Shown piece by piece: positions 53,579 to 62,834 of a stretch of 64,000 nt of DNA. The stretch comes from Gemmatimonadota bacterium (GTDB lineage Bacteria > Gemmatimonadota > Gemmatimonadetes > Longimicrobiales > Gaopeijiaceae). The notes below the pieces were generated by a model, which saw only the letters and a program-made list of their open reading frames with translations, ran no database searches and had not been told where the DNA came from. Position numbers and translations under genes: made by a program. Numbering within the stretch: the first letter of the stretch is position 1; every line of letters starts with the position of its first letter. The stretch covers positions 62,001 through 126,000 of the forward strand of contig JAPOYJ010000072.1 in the NCBI GenBank assembly GCA_026706635.1, written 5' to 3'.

Positions 53579-54624
53579 CGAAGGTAGCGCTGATCGGGGG
53601 CGACGGGATCGGCCCCGAGGTCGTCGGGGTCGCTGGCAAGGTGCTGGCAGCAGCGGCCGCCAGGCACGGCGGAGACCTCGCGCTCGACCCCTGGGAGCTG
53701 AGCGCCGATCGCTACCTGAGCGATGGCGTCACGATCACCGACGAGGAACGGGAGCGACTCGTAGGCGAGTACGACGCCGCCCTGCTGGGGGCGCTGGGAG
53801 ACCCCCGCGTGCCGGACGGGAGGCACGCTCGCGATATCCTGCTGGGGCTGCGCTTCCGGGCCGACCTCTACATCAACTTCCGCCCCTGCCGACTCCTGGC
53901 GCCGGAGCTCTCGCCGCTGCGCGCTCCAGACCCGAGTACCGACATCGTCTTCTTCCGCGAGAACACCGAGGGACTCTACGCCGGGGTAGGCGGTTCGCTG
54001 AGGGCCGGGACCCCGTACGAGGTGGCCACCGAGCAGAGCGTCAACACCTACCGGGGCGTCGAGCGCATCGTTCGGGCTGCCTTTCGCTACGCCCGCGACC
54101 ATGGCCGCAGCCGGGTCACGATGGTCGACAAGGCCAACGTGCTCAGATACGAGGGTGGACTCTGGCGCCGGGTATTCGGGGAGGTGGGGGAGGATTACCC
54201 CGAGATGGAGCGCGAGACGATGTACGTCGACGCCATGGCGATGGACTTGGTGCGGCGGCCCGAGCGCTACGATGTCGTGGTGACCTCCAACCTCTTCGGC
54301 GACATCCTTAGCGACCTGGGCGCACAGGTCACCGGCGGTCTCGGCCTCGCGCCCTCGGGAAACCTCCACCCCAGCAAGTGGGCGCTCTTCGAGCCGGTGC
54401 ATGGCTCCGCGCCGGACATCGCCGGACGGGGGATCGCCAACCCGCTGGCCGCGGTGGCGTGCGCGGCGCTGACGCTGGAGCACCTGGGGATGACGGAGGC
54501 GGCCGAGGATGTGGGCGAGTGCATCGAGGCGTCGATCGCCCAGGGGGTGACCACCCCCGATCAGGGCGGCACCTCGTCGACTCGCGAGGTGGGTGAGTGG
54601 ATGATTGAGAGGTTGGCTGTGTGA
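53548..54624 (+). CDS. Isocitrate/isopropylmalate dehydrogenase family protein
   Basis: About 358 residues from a TTG, but a strong GGGAGGG lies in front of GTAGCGAAG, so true initiation may be at a non-canonical codon near 53575, giving 349 residues. Family motifs: VALIGGDGIGPEVV, FFRENTEGLYAGVGG, RSRVTMVDKANVL, YVDAMAMDLVRRPERYDVVVTSNLFGDILSDLGAQVTGGLGLAPSGNL and FEPVHGSAPDIAGRGIANP (metal and NAD sites). GALGDPRVPDG and LRFRADLYINFRPCRLL are close to the actinobacterial LeuB pattern, so 3-isopropylmalate dehydrogenase is likely; tartrate or isocitrate dehydrogenase are alternatives. Repeat G lies just after the stop. Confidence 0.88.
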   Translation: MQHLVWEGAVAKVALIGGDGIGPEVVGVAGKVLAAAAARHGGDLALDPWELSADRYLSDGVTITDEERERLVGEYDAALLGALGDPRVPDGRHARDILLGLRFRADLYINFRPCRLLAPELSPLRAPDPSTDIVFFRENTEGLYAGVGGSLRAGTPYEVATEQSVNTYRGVERIVRAAFRYARDHGRSRVTMVDKANVLRYEGGLWRRVFGEVGEDYPEMERETMYVDAMAMDLVRRPERYDVVVTSNLFGDILSDLGAQVTGGLGLAPSGNLHPSKWALFEPVHGSAPDIAGRGIANPLAAVACAALTLEHLGMTEAAEDVGECIEASIAQGVTTPDQGGTSSTREVGEWMIERLAV

Positions 54625-54633
54625 TCTGCCAAG

Positions 54634-54672
54634 TGTAAACTAAAGTTGACATTATGTAAACACTGGTTTACG
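54634..54672. repeat. Double-dyad element, copy G
   Basis: Dyads TGTAAACTAAAGTTGACA (54634-54651) and TGTAAACACTGGTTTACG (54655-54672), spacer TTA. TTGACA (54646-54651) is a perfect -35 hexamer; 17 bp later TACGGA (54669-54674) is the only -10 candidate. It lies 9 bp after the IPMDH-like stop and 133 bp before the thiolase start. Confidence 0.9.
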
Positions 54673-54805
54673 GAATACGGGGATTTTTCGCTCCGTGGGC
54701 CATGGACGGCGCACTCGCTCCGTTAGGGTTGAATCGCCCATCGCCTGATCGGTAGCTTTCTGGCCGGAGACACACGAGACACGGGTTGGACCGGGAGGAG
54801 ACACA

Positions 54806-56038
54806 GTGCAGCGGGACAAGGTTGCGGCGGGTTCGGGGACACAGGGCAAGGGCAGGGACGTCGTCTTCCTCTCCGGAAAGCGCACGCCCTTCGGCACCTT
54901 CGGCGGGACGCTCAGGGACTTCACCGCCACCGACCTTGGCGTCCACTCGGCCGAAGCCGCGCTTGAGGCCGCGGGGATCGAGGGCGAGCAGGTCGACCAG
55001 GTGATCTACGGCAACGCGCTCCAGACCTCCGCCGACGCCCTATACCTGGCGCGTCACGTCGGACTGCGGGCCGGGGTGCCCCAGGAGGCAGGTGCGCTGA
55101 CAGTGAACCGGCTCTGCGGCTCGGGCTTCCAGGCGATCGTGACCGGGGCGCAGGAGATCCTCCTCGGCGGGGCCCAGGTGGCTCTCTGCGGAGGCTCGGA
55201 GTCGATGAGCCAGGCGCCCCATGTGGTGCGCGGCGCCCGCTGGGGCGGCCTGAGGCTGGGGCCTACCGGCAACAGCTTCGAGGATCTGCTCTGGGAGTCG
55301 CTCCTGGATTCGCACTGCGGGCTGACGATGGCGCAGACGGCCGAAGAGCTCGCCGAGCGCTACGGAGTCACCCGCGAGGAGGCCGACCAGGTGGCCGTCA
55401 ACAGTCAGCGGCGCGCGAAGGCGGCGTGGGACGAGGGCCGCTACGACGCCGAGGTGGCGCCGGTGACCGTGCGCACCCGCAAGGGCGAATCGCTCTTCGC
55501 AACCGACGAGCACATGCGGCCCGACACCACGATGGAGGCGCTCGGTCGACTGCGGCCCTACTTCAAGGAGGACGGTCTGGTCACGGCCGGCAACGCGAGC
55601 GGGATCGGCGACGGCGCCGCGTCGCTCGTGCTGGCGGAGCTGCATTGGGCCGAGAAAAACGGTGCGAAGCCGATCGGGCGACTTGTCTCGTGGGGATTCT
55701 CGGGCGTCGATCCCCGCATCATGGGTATCGGACCCGCCCCGGCGTCCCGGGCCGCGCTGGGGATCACCGGCCTGTCGCTGGAGGATATGGACCTGGTCGA
55801 GGTCAACGAGGCCTTCGCGCCGCAGTACAAGGCGGTCGAGAAGGAGCTCGGACTCGATCCCGAGCGGACCAACGTGAATGGCGGCGCGATTGCGATCACG
55901 CACCCTCTCGGGGCGTCGGGCGCTAGGATTACGCTTCACCTGCTGCACGAACTCCGGCGCCGGGGTGGTCGCTACGGCCTCGGATCGGCTTGCATCGGGG
56001 GCGGACAGGGGGGAGCGGTCGTCGTGGAGTCGCTCTGA
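54806..56038 (+). CDS. Acetyl-CoA acetyltransferase (thiolase)
   Basis: 410 residues. Condenses two acetyl-CoA or cleaves 3-ketoacyl-CoA. Catalytic Cys104 in VNRLCGSGFQA, His366 in NGGAIAITHPLGASGAR and Cys396 in SACIGGGQGGA; EVNEAFAPQ is also present. GTG with GGGAGGAG upstream. Followed after 68 bp by a 3-hydroxyacyl-CoA dehydrogenase, so the pair makes or breaks 3-hydroxybutyryl-CoA (fermentation, polyhydroxyalkanoate or beta-oxidation). No enoyl-CoA hydratase is present, so the pathway cannot be fixed. Confidence 0.95.
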   Translation: MQRDKVAAGSGTQGKGRDVVFLSGKRTPFGTFGGTLRDFTATDLGVHSAEAALEAAGIEGEQVDQVIYGNALQTSADALYLARHVGLRAGVPQEAGALTVNRLCGSGFQAIVTGAQEILLGGAQVALCGGSESMSQAPHVVRGARWGGLRLGPTGNSFEDLLWESLLDSHCGLTMAQTAEELAERYGVTREEADQVAVNSQRRAKAAWDEGRYDAEVAPVTVRTRKGESLFATDEHMRPDTTMEALGRLRPYFKEDGLVTAGNASGIGDGAASLVLAELHWAEKNGAKPIGRLVSWGFSGVDPRIMGIGPAPASRAALGITGLSLEDMDLVEVNEAFAPQYKAVEKELGLDPERTNVNGGAIAITHPLGASGARITLHLLHELRRRGGRYGLGSACIGGGQGGAVVVESL

Positions 56039-56106
56039 CCGGTGCGCCGGAGCGCCCTGGTCAATCATCGAAAGCAACTACGAACGGGGTCACAAGGAGA
56101 GTTGAA

Positions 56107-56985
56107 TTGGGGATCGAGAAGGTAGGGGTCGCGGGGTGCGGCCTGATGGGGAGCGGCATCGCGGAGATCGCCGCCAAGGCTGGGTGCGACGTGGTGGTGC
56201 GGGAGGTGGACGACGGGGCGCTGGCGGCGGGAAGAGCCAGGGTGGCGAAGTCGCTCGCCCGGGCCGTCGATAGGGGGAAGCTGGCCGCGGAGCTGCGCGA
56301 CGAGGCGCTCGGCCGGATTACCTTCACGACCTCGCTCGACGACCTCGGGAGCTGCCAGCTGGTGATCGAGGCGATCGTGGAGTCGCTCGGGGCGAAGAAG
56401 GAGCTCTTCGGCTACCTGGACGGTGTGTCTCCCCCCGAGACGATCTTCGCCTCCAACACGAGCTCTCTCACCGTTACCGAGATGGCCGCGGCCACCTCGC
56501 GCCCGGATCGCTTCGTGGGGCTGCACTTCTTCAACCCGGTGCCGGTCATGAAGCTGGTCGAAGTGGTGCGCACGATCGTCACCAGCGACGAGACCTTCGA
56601 CGCCGCCCGCGCCTTCGCGAAGAGGGTGGGGAAGACTCCGGTCGCCGCCAAGGACAACTCGGGGTTCGTGGTGAACCTGCTCCTGGTGCCCTACCTGCTC
56701 GACGCGATCCGCCAGGTGGAGCGGGGGGTGGCGTCCATCGAGGACACCGACCGCGCGATGACGCTCGGCTGCGGATACCCAATGGGCCCCCTCACCCTCA
56801 GCGACTTCGTCGGGCTCGACACCCTGATGCAGGTGGGCGACATCATGTACGACGAGTACCGCGAGGAGCGCTACGCCCCGCCGCCGCTACTGAGGCGGTT
56901 GGTGGCGATGGGTCGGCACGGCCGCAAGTCGGGCGCGGGATTCTACGACTGGACGCCGAGCGGCCCTGTAGCGATCAGGGTCTGA
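56107..56985 (+). CDS. 3-Hydroxybutyryl/3-hydroxyacyl-CoA dehydrogenase
   Basis: About 292 residues. NAD-binding GVAGCGLMGSGIAEIAAKAG, the FASNTSSLTVTEMAAATSRPDRFVGLHFFNPVPVMKLVEV segment with catalytic Ser/His, the Glu-containing PMGPLTLSDFVGLDT and the conserved NSGFVVNLLLVPYL are all intact. It interconverts 3-hydroxyacyl-CoA and 3-ketoacyl-CoA. The TTG start at 56107 follows AAGGAG by 7 bases. Downstream of and probably co-transcribed with the thiolase. Confidence 0.95.
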   Translation: MGIEKVGVAGCGLMGSGIAEIAAKAGCDVVVREVDDGALAAGRARVAKSLARAVDRGKLAAELRDEALGRITFTTSLDDLGSCQLVIEAIVESLGAKKELFGYLDGVSPPETIFASNTSSLTVTEMAAATSRPDRFVGLHFFNPVPVMKLVEVVRTIVTSDETFDAARAFAKRVGKTPVAAKDNSGFVVNLLLVPYLLDAIRQVERGVASIEDTDRAMTLGCGYPMGPLTLSDFVGLDTLMQVGDIMYDEYREERYAPPPLLRRLVAMGRHGRKSGAGFYDWTPSGPVAIRV

Positions 56986-57119
56986 CCCGGCGGCTGGTCG
57001 TCCCGGGGCGCGGGGTCAGCAGGCTTCCCTCTGCTGCGAGCGGAGCTGCATTGGCGCTGTGACCACTTGCCCGCCCTCCTCGTGAGAAGGGCCGTACGAC
57101 GAGTGCCCGCAGCCTGCTA

Positions 57120-57314
57120 CTAGCGCCTACCCCTTCGCTGCCGTCGTCGCTCGCGGCGGATAGCCGCCTCCCGCCGACGCTTACGCTGCGCGCTGGGCTT
57201 CTCGTAGAAGCGGCGCTTCCTCAGCTCCGAGTAGAGGCCTGAGCGCTGCACCTTGCGCTTGAACCTGCGCAGCGCTCGCTCCAGGCTCTCGTTTTCCTTG
57301 ACGATGACTTCCAA
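57120..57314 (-). CDS. rpsU: 30S ribosomal protein bS21
   Basis: 64 residues. [46 protein letters not shown] is the standard bS21 sequence, followed by an Arg-rich tail ([17 protein letters not shown]). It binds the 3' end of 16S rRNA near the anti-Shine-Dalgarno. The start is a TTG (57312-57314) with AGGTGG seven bases upstream; the open frame extends further but has no reason to be used. Solitary here, without dnaG or rpoD. Confidence 0.93.
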   Translation of the reverse strand: MEVIVKENESLERALRRFKRKVQRSGLYSELRKRRFYEKPSAQRKRRREAAIRRERRRQRRGRR

Positions 57315-57447
57315 TTCGATCCACCTGGCCCGATCGGGCGCGTTCCGGTTGTCTGTGGGCGGTGAATGATAGGCGAAGCGCCAGCCAGCGACAAGGAACG
57401 CTGCGGCCTGATCGCCCGGAACCGACGCACCGGCCACATCCGCTTCA

Positions 57448-57510
57448 TCCACGGACTCCTAGCGCTGCGTTGCTATTGCGCACTGCGCGGCGCTCCTCAA
57501 GATTGTCCGT
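57448..57510. mobile_element. MITE-like element, partial copy R4
   Basis: About 60 bp resembling the right part of R1: CTGCGTTGCTATTGCGCA and a terminal AAGATTGTCC matching the right terminus of R1 (GAGATTGTCC). It starts after TCCACGGACTCC, a degenerate version of the terminal sequence. It directly precedes the amidohydrolase GTG, so that gene's leader is built from the element. Confidence 0.4.
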
Positions 57511-58620
57511 GTGTCCCCCTCCGTGATCGCCCGCCGGGCCGGGCCCATCTGCTCGGTGAGTCTACTCCTCGGCGCGCTCGGCTGCACGAAGCTGCGGCCC
57601 GATATCGGCATCTTCGGGGGTTCGGCCCAGGTGTGCTACGACCGCTCCGCCCAGCTCCAGACGGCGGTGGTCGACACCCATCTCCACTTCCGCCCCTTCG
57701 GCGGCCCTCCGGTGCCCTTCGACGAGGTCATGGGGTACCTGCGCGAGACCGGGGTGTTCTTTGTGAACATCTACGGCATCGGCCAGATGCTCCCGGTGGA
57801 TTCCCCCTGCACCTACTACCTGGACTGCCCCGGCACCCCGGTCGTTCCCACCCTGAAGAACGATTTCGCCAACGCCTCCAACCTGCTGGCCAGCGCACCT
57901 TCGGATATCCACGTGACCTTGGCCATGACCTTTCCCGACCTCGCCAGCCCCGGAGAGATCCTGATGGGGATGGACCTTCTGGAGAGGGAGTACCCGCGCA
58001 TGTTCCGCTGGATGGGCGAGGTCAACCTGGTCAAGCAGGCGCTCTTCAACAATGATCACCAACCCGTGCCGCTCGACAGCATCGCGGAGTGGGAACCCTT
58101 CATGAAGCGGCTGCGTGAGCACGACATTCCGATTGCCATCCACTCCGACCTGGGAGACGACGACGAACCGACGCGCTACCTGCCGTGGATGCAGAAGGTG
58201 CTCGACCTCTATCCCGACAACAAGGTCGTCTGGATGCACATGGGTCTCTCGCTCGAGCTGACCTCCATGCCGGCCAGCGAGCATATCGGCCTCATGAAGT
58301 CGCTGCTGGACCGGCATCCCAACCTCATGCTGGACATCGCCTGGCGGATCATCGACGACAACTACTTCTCCAAGGAGGAAAACCAGCCGCTGTACGTGGA
58401 CTTCCTGAACGAGTATTCGGACCGCATACTGCCCGGGACGGATTTCCTGGCATCGTCCAACAAGGACTTCGAGGTCTACAGGTCGGAGCTGGAGGTGACG
58501 AGCCGCATCAATCGCTTCCTCGACGACGAGGCCTTCCGCGACATAGCGTTGGGGCGGAACTACTTCCGCCTGATGGGCCTCGACTACAGCGCGCCGCCGA
58601 TCTGTGGGACAGAGGACTAG
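57511..58620 (+). CDS. Amidohydrolase-family lipoprotein
   Basis: 369 residues. Signal peptide with lipobox ALGC (ICSVSLLLGALGC) anchors it at a membrane. The metal-dependent hydrolase fold of the amidohydro_2 type follows: VDTHLHF (HxH), PIAIHSDLG (His), VWMHMGLS (His), and LPGTDFLASS (Asp), in the expected order. No substrate is known; similar proteins include decarboxylases and lactonases. The GTG start is at the end of MITE-like copy R4; another copy (R3) follows the stop immediately. It has no adjacent operon partner. Confidence 0.83.
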   Translation: MSPSVIARRAGPICSVSLLLGALGCTKLRPDIGIFGGSAQVCYDRSAQLQTAVVDTHLHFRPFGGPPVPFDEVMGYLRETGVFFVNIYGIGQMLPVDSPCTYYLDCPGTPVVPTLKNDFANASNLLASAPSDIHVTLAMTFPDLASPGEILMGMDLLEREYPRMFRWMGEVNLVKQALFNNDHQPVPLDSIAEWEPFMKRLREHDIPIAIHSDLGDDDEPTRYLPWMQKVLDLYPDNKVVWMHMGLSLELTSMPASEHIGLMKSLLDRHPNLMLDIAWRIIDDNYFSKEENQPLYVDFLNEYSDRILPGTDFLASSNKDFEVYRSELEVTSRINRFLDDEAFRDIALGRNYFRLMGLDYSAPPICGTED

Positions 58621-58745
58621 CAGCCGTGGACAAGCCTCCCCCGGCATTCGAGGTGCCCTGCATCCACGCTGGGCCCCTTCGCCCTGCGTTGCCTCTTGCG
58701 AGAATAGCGCTGCTATTCGCGCATCGAAGCGCCTTGCCAGTGGGG
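58621..58745. mobile_element. MITE-like interspersed element, copy R3
   Basis: Begins GCAGCCGTGGACAAGCCTCC, closely matching R1, and continues GGCATTCGAG...CTGCATCC. The stem-loop is at 58698-58722: GCGAGAATAGC pairs with GCTATTCGCGC (one mismatch, 3-base loop). Compared with R1 (GGACCAATAGC/GCTATTGGTCC) the outer half of both arms has changed together, keeping the pairing. The end matches CGCCTTGCCAG in R1. The right terminal inverted repeat is missing. Confidence 0.7.
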
Positions 58746-58798
58746 CGGCCCGCGAACGGGACCCCGACGGCCTGGCGGACGGGCCGCCACCCACCGGG

Positions 58799-61700
58799 AT
58801 GGTGAAGAACCCGTCTAGGCGGCGGGGACGCGGGCGCAAGCGCGGCCGCAGGCCCGTGCTCGGAGCCCTGGGGTCGGCCCTCATCTGCCTAGCGAGTTGC
58901 GACTCGAACGAGATGCCGGTCACGGTGGGCAGCATCCCCGGCCATACCGTCCATGTCGGAGAGATGGCCACCATTTCGCTCGACCGCTACTTCAGCGATC
59001 CGGACGGGGACGACCTGATCTACGGGGCGGAGTCTTCGGACGAGGGTGTGGTAGCGGTGTCGGTGTCGGGCGGCGCTCTAGAGGTGGCGGGGGTGTCGCA
59101 GGGATCGGCGACTGTAACGGTCGTGGCCACCGACGCGGGTGGCCTCTGGGCCGAGCAGGGCTTCACGGCGACGGTGCCGAATCAGGCACCGGAGCTCTCC
59201 GATTCGATTTCCGACGCCGAGGTCTTCGTGGGCGATGCGATCGAGGTTTCGCTCTCCGAGCACTTCAGCGATCCAGACGGCGACCCCCTGAGCTACCTGG
59301 CTGAGTCCTCCGACCCGGCCACGGCGACGGTGTCGGTGTCGGGCGGCGCTCTCGAGGTGGCGGGCGTGTCGCAGGGATCGGCGAGGGTAACGGTCGTCGC
59401 GAGCGACGCGGGCGGCCTCTCGGCCGAGCAGGGCTTCACGGTGACGGTGCCGAACCGGGCGCCGGAGCCCTCCGGTTCGATCTCCGACGCCGAGGTCTTC
59501 GTGGGCGATGCGATCGAGGTATCGCTCTCCGAGCACTTCAGCGATCCGGACGGCGACCCGCTGAGCTACGGTGCTGAGTCCTCCGACCCGGCCACGGCGA
59601 CGGTGTCGGTGTCGGGCGACACTCTCGAGGTGGCGGGGGTGTCGCAGGGATCGGCGAGCGTAACGGTCACGGCCATCGATGCGGGTGGCCTCTCGGCGGA
59701 GCAGGGCTTCACGGTGACGGTGCCGAACCGGGCACCGGAGCCCTCCGATTCGATTTCCGACGCCGAGGTCTTCGTGGGCGATGCGATCGAGGTATCGCTC
59801 TCCGAGCACTTCTCGGACCCGGACGGCGACCCGCTGAGCTATCTGGCCGAGTCCTCCGACTCGGCAACGGCGACGGTGTCGGTGTCGGGCGACACTCTCG
59901 AGGTGGCGGGGATGTCGCAGGGATCGGCAGCCGTGACGGTCGTCGCGAGCGACCCGGGCGGCCTCTCGGCGGAGCAGAGCTTCACGGTGACGGTGCCGAA
60001 CCGGGCGCCGGAGCCCTCCGATTCGATTTCCGACGCCGAGGTCTTCGTGGGCGATGCGATCGAGGTATCGCTCTTCGAGCACTTCTCGGACCCGGACGGC
60101 GACCCGCTGAGCTACGTGGCCGAGTCCTCCGACTCGGCAACGGCGACGGTGTCGGTGTCGGGCGACACTCTCGAGGTGGCGGGGATGTCGCAGGGATCGG
60201 CAGCCGTGACGGTCGTCGCGAGCGACCCGGGCGGCCTCTCGGCGGAGCAGAGCTTCACGGTGACGGTGCCGAACCGGGCGCCGGAGCCCTCCGATTCGAT
60301 TTCCGACGCCGAGGTCTTCGTGGGCGATGCGATCGAGGTATCGCTCTTCGAGCACTTCTCGGACCCGGACGGAGACGAACTGAGCTACGGTGCGGAGTCT
60401 TCGGACGGGGGCGTGGTCGCGGTGTCGGTGTCGGGCGACACTCTCCAGGTGACCGGAGTTGCCAAGGGATCGGCGATCGTGACGGTCACGGCCACCGACC
60501 CGGAGGGCCTGTCCGCCGAGGAGAGCTTCGAGGCGAACGTGGTCTACACAACCCGTCAGGTTCTGGAGGCCTTCTACCACGCGGCTGGCGGGGACGGGTG
60601 GAGGTACAGGAGGAATTGGCTGAGCGACAGGGATCCGCGGAACTGGCATGGCATTGACTATGATAACGATGGAATCGCCAGCATTAGTTTAATCACCAAC
60701 AACATGTCGGGAACGCTCACTCCCCTGCTGGGTGAACTCACCAACCTCAAGGCACTCAACTTTCTGATCAACAACCTCCGAGGTGGGATACCTCCGGAGT
60801 TGGGCGAGCTGCGCAAGTTGGAAGGTCTGACTCTGGCTCGCAATCCGATTGGCGGATCCATCCCGCCCGAACTTGGCAATTTGACCGAACTGGTCGCCTT
60901 CAACATGGATCGCACCGATCTCGAGGGATCGATCCCGCCCGAACTGGGCGAGTTGCCGGATCTTCGGCACCTCCACCTCGACCAGAACGAGCTGACGGGG
61001 GCGATTCCGCGCGAACTGGGCGATCTCTCCAATCTTGTGAGACTCTCGCTTACCAACAACGATCTCTCCGGCAACATCCCTTCGAGCCTTGGCCGCCTGG
61101 GGCGGCTGCATCGCCTGGAGGTCAGCCACAACCCGAAGCTGACGGGGACGATTCCGTCGAGCTTCACCAACCTCACCGAGTTGTGGGTCTTCTACACTGG
61201 CGGAACCGGAGTGTGCGGTCCCGACGATTCCACTTTCCTCGACTGGCTCGGGGGGATCATGCTCTTGCGGGTGAAGATCTGCGGGCGTGAGGGCCTGGCC
61301 GCCTATCTCGTCCAGGCCACCCAGTCGCGAGAGTATCCGGTCCCTCTGGTCGCCGAGAAACAGGCGTTGCTGCGGGTCTTCGTGACCGCGACCAGGGAGA
61401 CCGACGAGGAGATTCCGCCGGTGCGGGCTCGATTCTACAGGGACGGTTCGGAGACGTACACGGTGACGATCCCCGGCAAGTCCGTCGTGATTCCGACCGA
61501 GATTGACGAGAGCTCGCTCGAGACTTCGTCCAACGTGACCATTCCAGATACGGTCCTGCATCCCGAACTCGAGATGGTGATCGAGATCGATCCGGATGGC
61601 ACGCTGGACGAAGACCTCCTCCTAACCAAGCGCATTCCCGAAGAGGGCCGGCTGGCGCTGGAAGTTCACTCCATGCCCGACTTCGATCTGACCTTCGTCC

Positions 61701-62734
61701 CCTTCCTCTGGGAAGAGGATCCAGACTCCTCGGTCCTAGAGGCGACCGAGGCAATGGTGGATGACGAGGAAGAACACGAACTGCTCCACGACACCTACGA
61801 CCTGCTGCCAGTGGAGGGGCTGAGCGTGTCGGAGCACGACCCCGTCGTGAGTTCGTCGAATGTGCACGTCCACTTGCTCCACCAAACCTATGCGATCCGG
61901 GCCGTGGAGGGTGGGTCCGGCTACTGGATGGGGTTGATGGCCGGAAAGGTCTTGGGCGGTCGTGGGGTCGCCCTCCTGGCCAACAAGGTCAGCTTCTCGG
62001 TTCTCGACTCCTGGGTGATGGCGCATGAGCTCGGTCACAACCTGTACTCCCTGCACGCTTCGGGCTGCGGGACTCTTCCAAATACGGTCGATCGCAACTA
62101 TCCGTACCTGGACGGCGAGATCGGGGCGTGGGGATACAACCATCGCACCAGGAAGGTGGTGCAACCTTCCACATCCGATTTCATGAGCTACTGCGACCCC
62201 AGATGGGTCAGCGACTACTTCTTCTCCAACATGACGCGCTTTCGGGCGAACGGGGCCGTTATCCCCGGAGACCCCACCTTCGAACGCCGTGGTCTTCTGG
62301 TGTGGGGTAGCGTGGACGACGAGGGAGTGCCTTCGCTGGAACCGGCCGTGGTGGTCGATGCCCCGCCCAGCGGACGGCGCGGGCCCGGTCCCTACACGTT
62401 GACCGGTAAGGACGCGGCTGGCGCCCGGCTCTTCTCGTTCTCGTTCGACATGGAGGAGGTCGCCGACGCGGAGGAGGGGGTCGCCCAATTCGCATTCGTC
62501 CTTCCGGTCGAGCCCGGATGGGCGGGCTCGCTGGAGAGTATCACGCTGACGGCCCCGGACGGGTCGGCCTCTCTGGACGGCGAGACCGACGCCCCGATGG
62601 CGATCATCCGCGACGTCCGGAGCGGCCAGGTGCGGGCGTTCCTGCGTGGGCTGTCCGAGCGCCCGGCACCGCCAGCCGGGTTCGAGGTGTACTGGAGCCG
62701 GGGGATCCCAGACCGGGAGGAGTGGGCACGGTAG
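58799..62734 (+). CDS. Large lipoprotein: cadherin-like repeats, LRR and metzincin-like zinc protease domain
   Basis: About 1311 residues. Lipobox LASC closes the signal peptide (VLGALGSALICLASC). Six tandem ~91-residue cadherin-like modules follow (EHFSDPDGDPLSY, ESSDxATATVSVSG, FTVTVPNRAPEPSDS), then a linker (LEAFYHAAGGDGWRYRRNWL) and about eight plant-type LRR units from residue 600 (LxGxIPPELGxLxxL). The C-terminal half contains HELGHNLYSLH (His1076, His1080, His1086) and a likely Met-turn in SDFMSYCDPRW, which fits a metzincin-type zinc peptidase with Tyr in place of the usual Gly. Surface-anchored adhesion or degradation of protein is likely. The ATG at 58799 is inferred from the signal peptide. 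Confidence 0.85.
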   Translation: MVKNPSRRRGRGRKRGRRPVLGALGSALICLASCDSNEMPVTVGSIPGHTVHVGEMATISLDRYFSDPDGDDLIYGAESSDEGVVAVSVSGGALEVAGVSQGSATVTVVATDAGGLWAEQGFTATVPNQAPELSDSISDAEVFVGDAIEVSLSEHFSDPDGDPLSYLAESSDPATATVSVSGGALEVAGVSQGSARVTVVASDAGGLSAEQGFTVTVPNRAPEPSGSISDAEVFVGDAIEVSLSEHFSDPDGDPLSYGAESSDPATATVSVSGDTLEVAGVSQGSASVTVTAIDAGGLSAEQGFTVTVPNRAPEPSDSISDAEVFVGDAIEVSLSEHFSDPDGDPLSYLAESSDSATATVSVSGDTLEVAGMSQGSAAVTVVASDPGGLSAEQSFTVTVPNRAPEPSDSISDAEVFVGDAIEVSLFEHFSDPDGDPLSYVAESSDSATATVSVSGDTLEVAGMSQGSAAVTVVASDPGGLSAEQSFTVTVPNRAPEPSDSISDAEVFVGDAIEVSLFEHFSDPDGDELSYGAESSDGGVVAVSVSGDTLQVTGVAKGSAIVTVTATDPEGLSAEESFEANVVYTTRQVLEAFYHAAGGDGWRYRRNWLSDRDPRNWHGIDYDNDGIASISLITNNMSGTLTPLLGELTNLKALNFLINNLRGGIPPELGELRKLEGLTLARNPIGGSIPPELGNLTELVAFNMDRTDLEGSIPPELGELPDLRHLHLDQNELTGAIPRELGDLSNLVRLSLTNNDLSGNIPSSLGRLGRLHRLEVSHNPKLTGTIPSSFTNLTELWVFYTGGTGVCGPDDSTFLDWLGGIMLLRVKICGREGLAAYLVQATQSREYPVPLVAEKQALLRVFVTATRETDEEIPPVRARFYRDGSETYTVTIPGKSVVIPTEIDESSLETSSNVTIPDTVLHPELEMVIEIDPDGTLDEDLLLTKRIPEEGRLALEVHSMPDFDLTFVPFLWEEDPDSSVLEATEAMVDDEEEHELLHDTYDLLPVEGLSVSEHDPVVSSSNVHVHLLHQTYAIRAVEGGSGYWMGLMAGKVLGGRGVALLANKVSFSVLDSWVMAHELGHNLYSLHASGCGTLPNTVDRNYPYLDGEIGAWGYNHRTRKVVQPSTSDFMSYCDPRWVSDYFFSNMTRFRANGAVIPGDPTFERRGLLVWGSVDDEGVPSLEPAVVVDAPPSGRRGPGPYTLTGKDAAGARLFSFSFDMEEVADAEEGVAQFAFVLPVEPGWAGSLESITLTAPDGSASLDGETDAPMAIIRDVRSGQVRAFLRGLSERPAPPAGFEVYWSRGIPDREEWAR
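59204..60540. repeat. 273-bp tandem repeat array (about five units)
   Basis: The sequence TCGATTTCCGACGCC and its surroundings recur at 59204, 59477, 59750, 60023 and 60296, exactly 273 bp apart, coding one cadherin-like module each. The units at 59750-60022 and 60023-60295 differ at only about three positions, so the last duplication is recent. A more diverged unit precedes (about 58931-59203). Confidence 0.9.
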
Positions 62735-62834
62735 CTCCAGGCGGGCGTCACGATTTCGCCGGGCATGTGGCAGGAGTGGCATCGTCTCCGCGCCTCCCCA
62801 GCGCAGGCGTCGAGGTCCACCGCACCGTCTCCGG

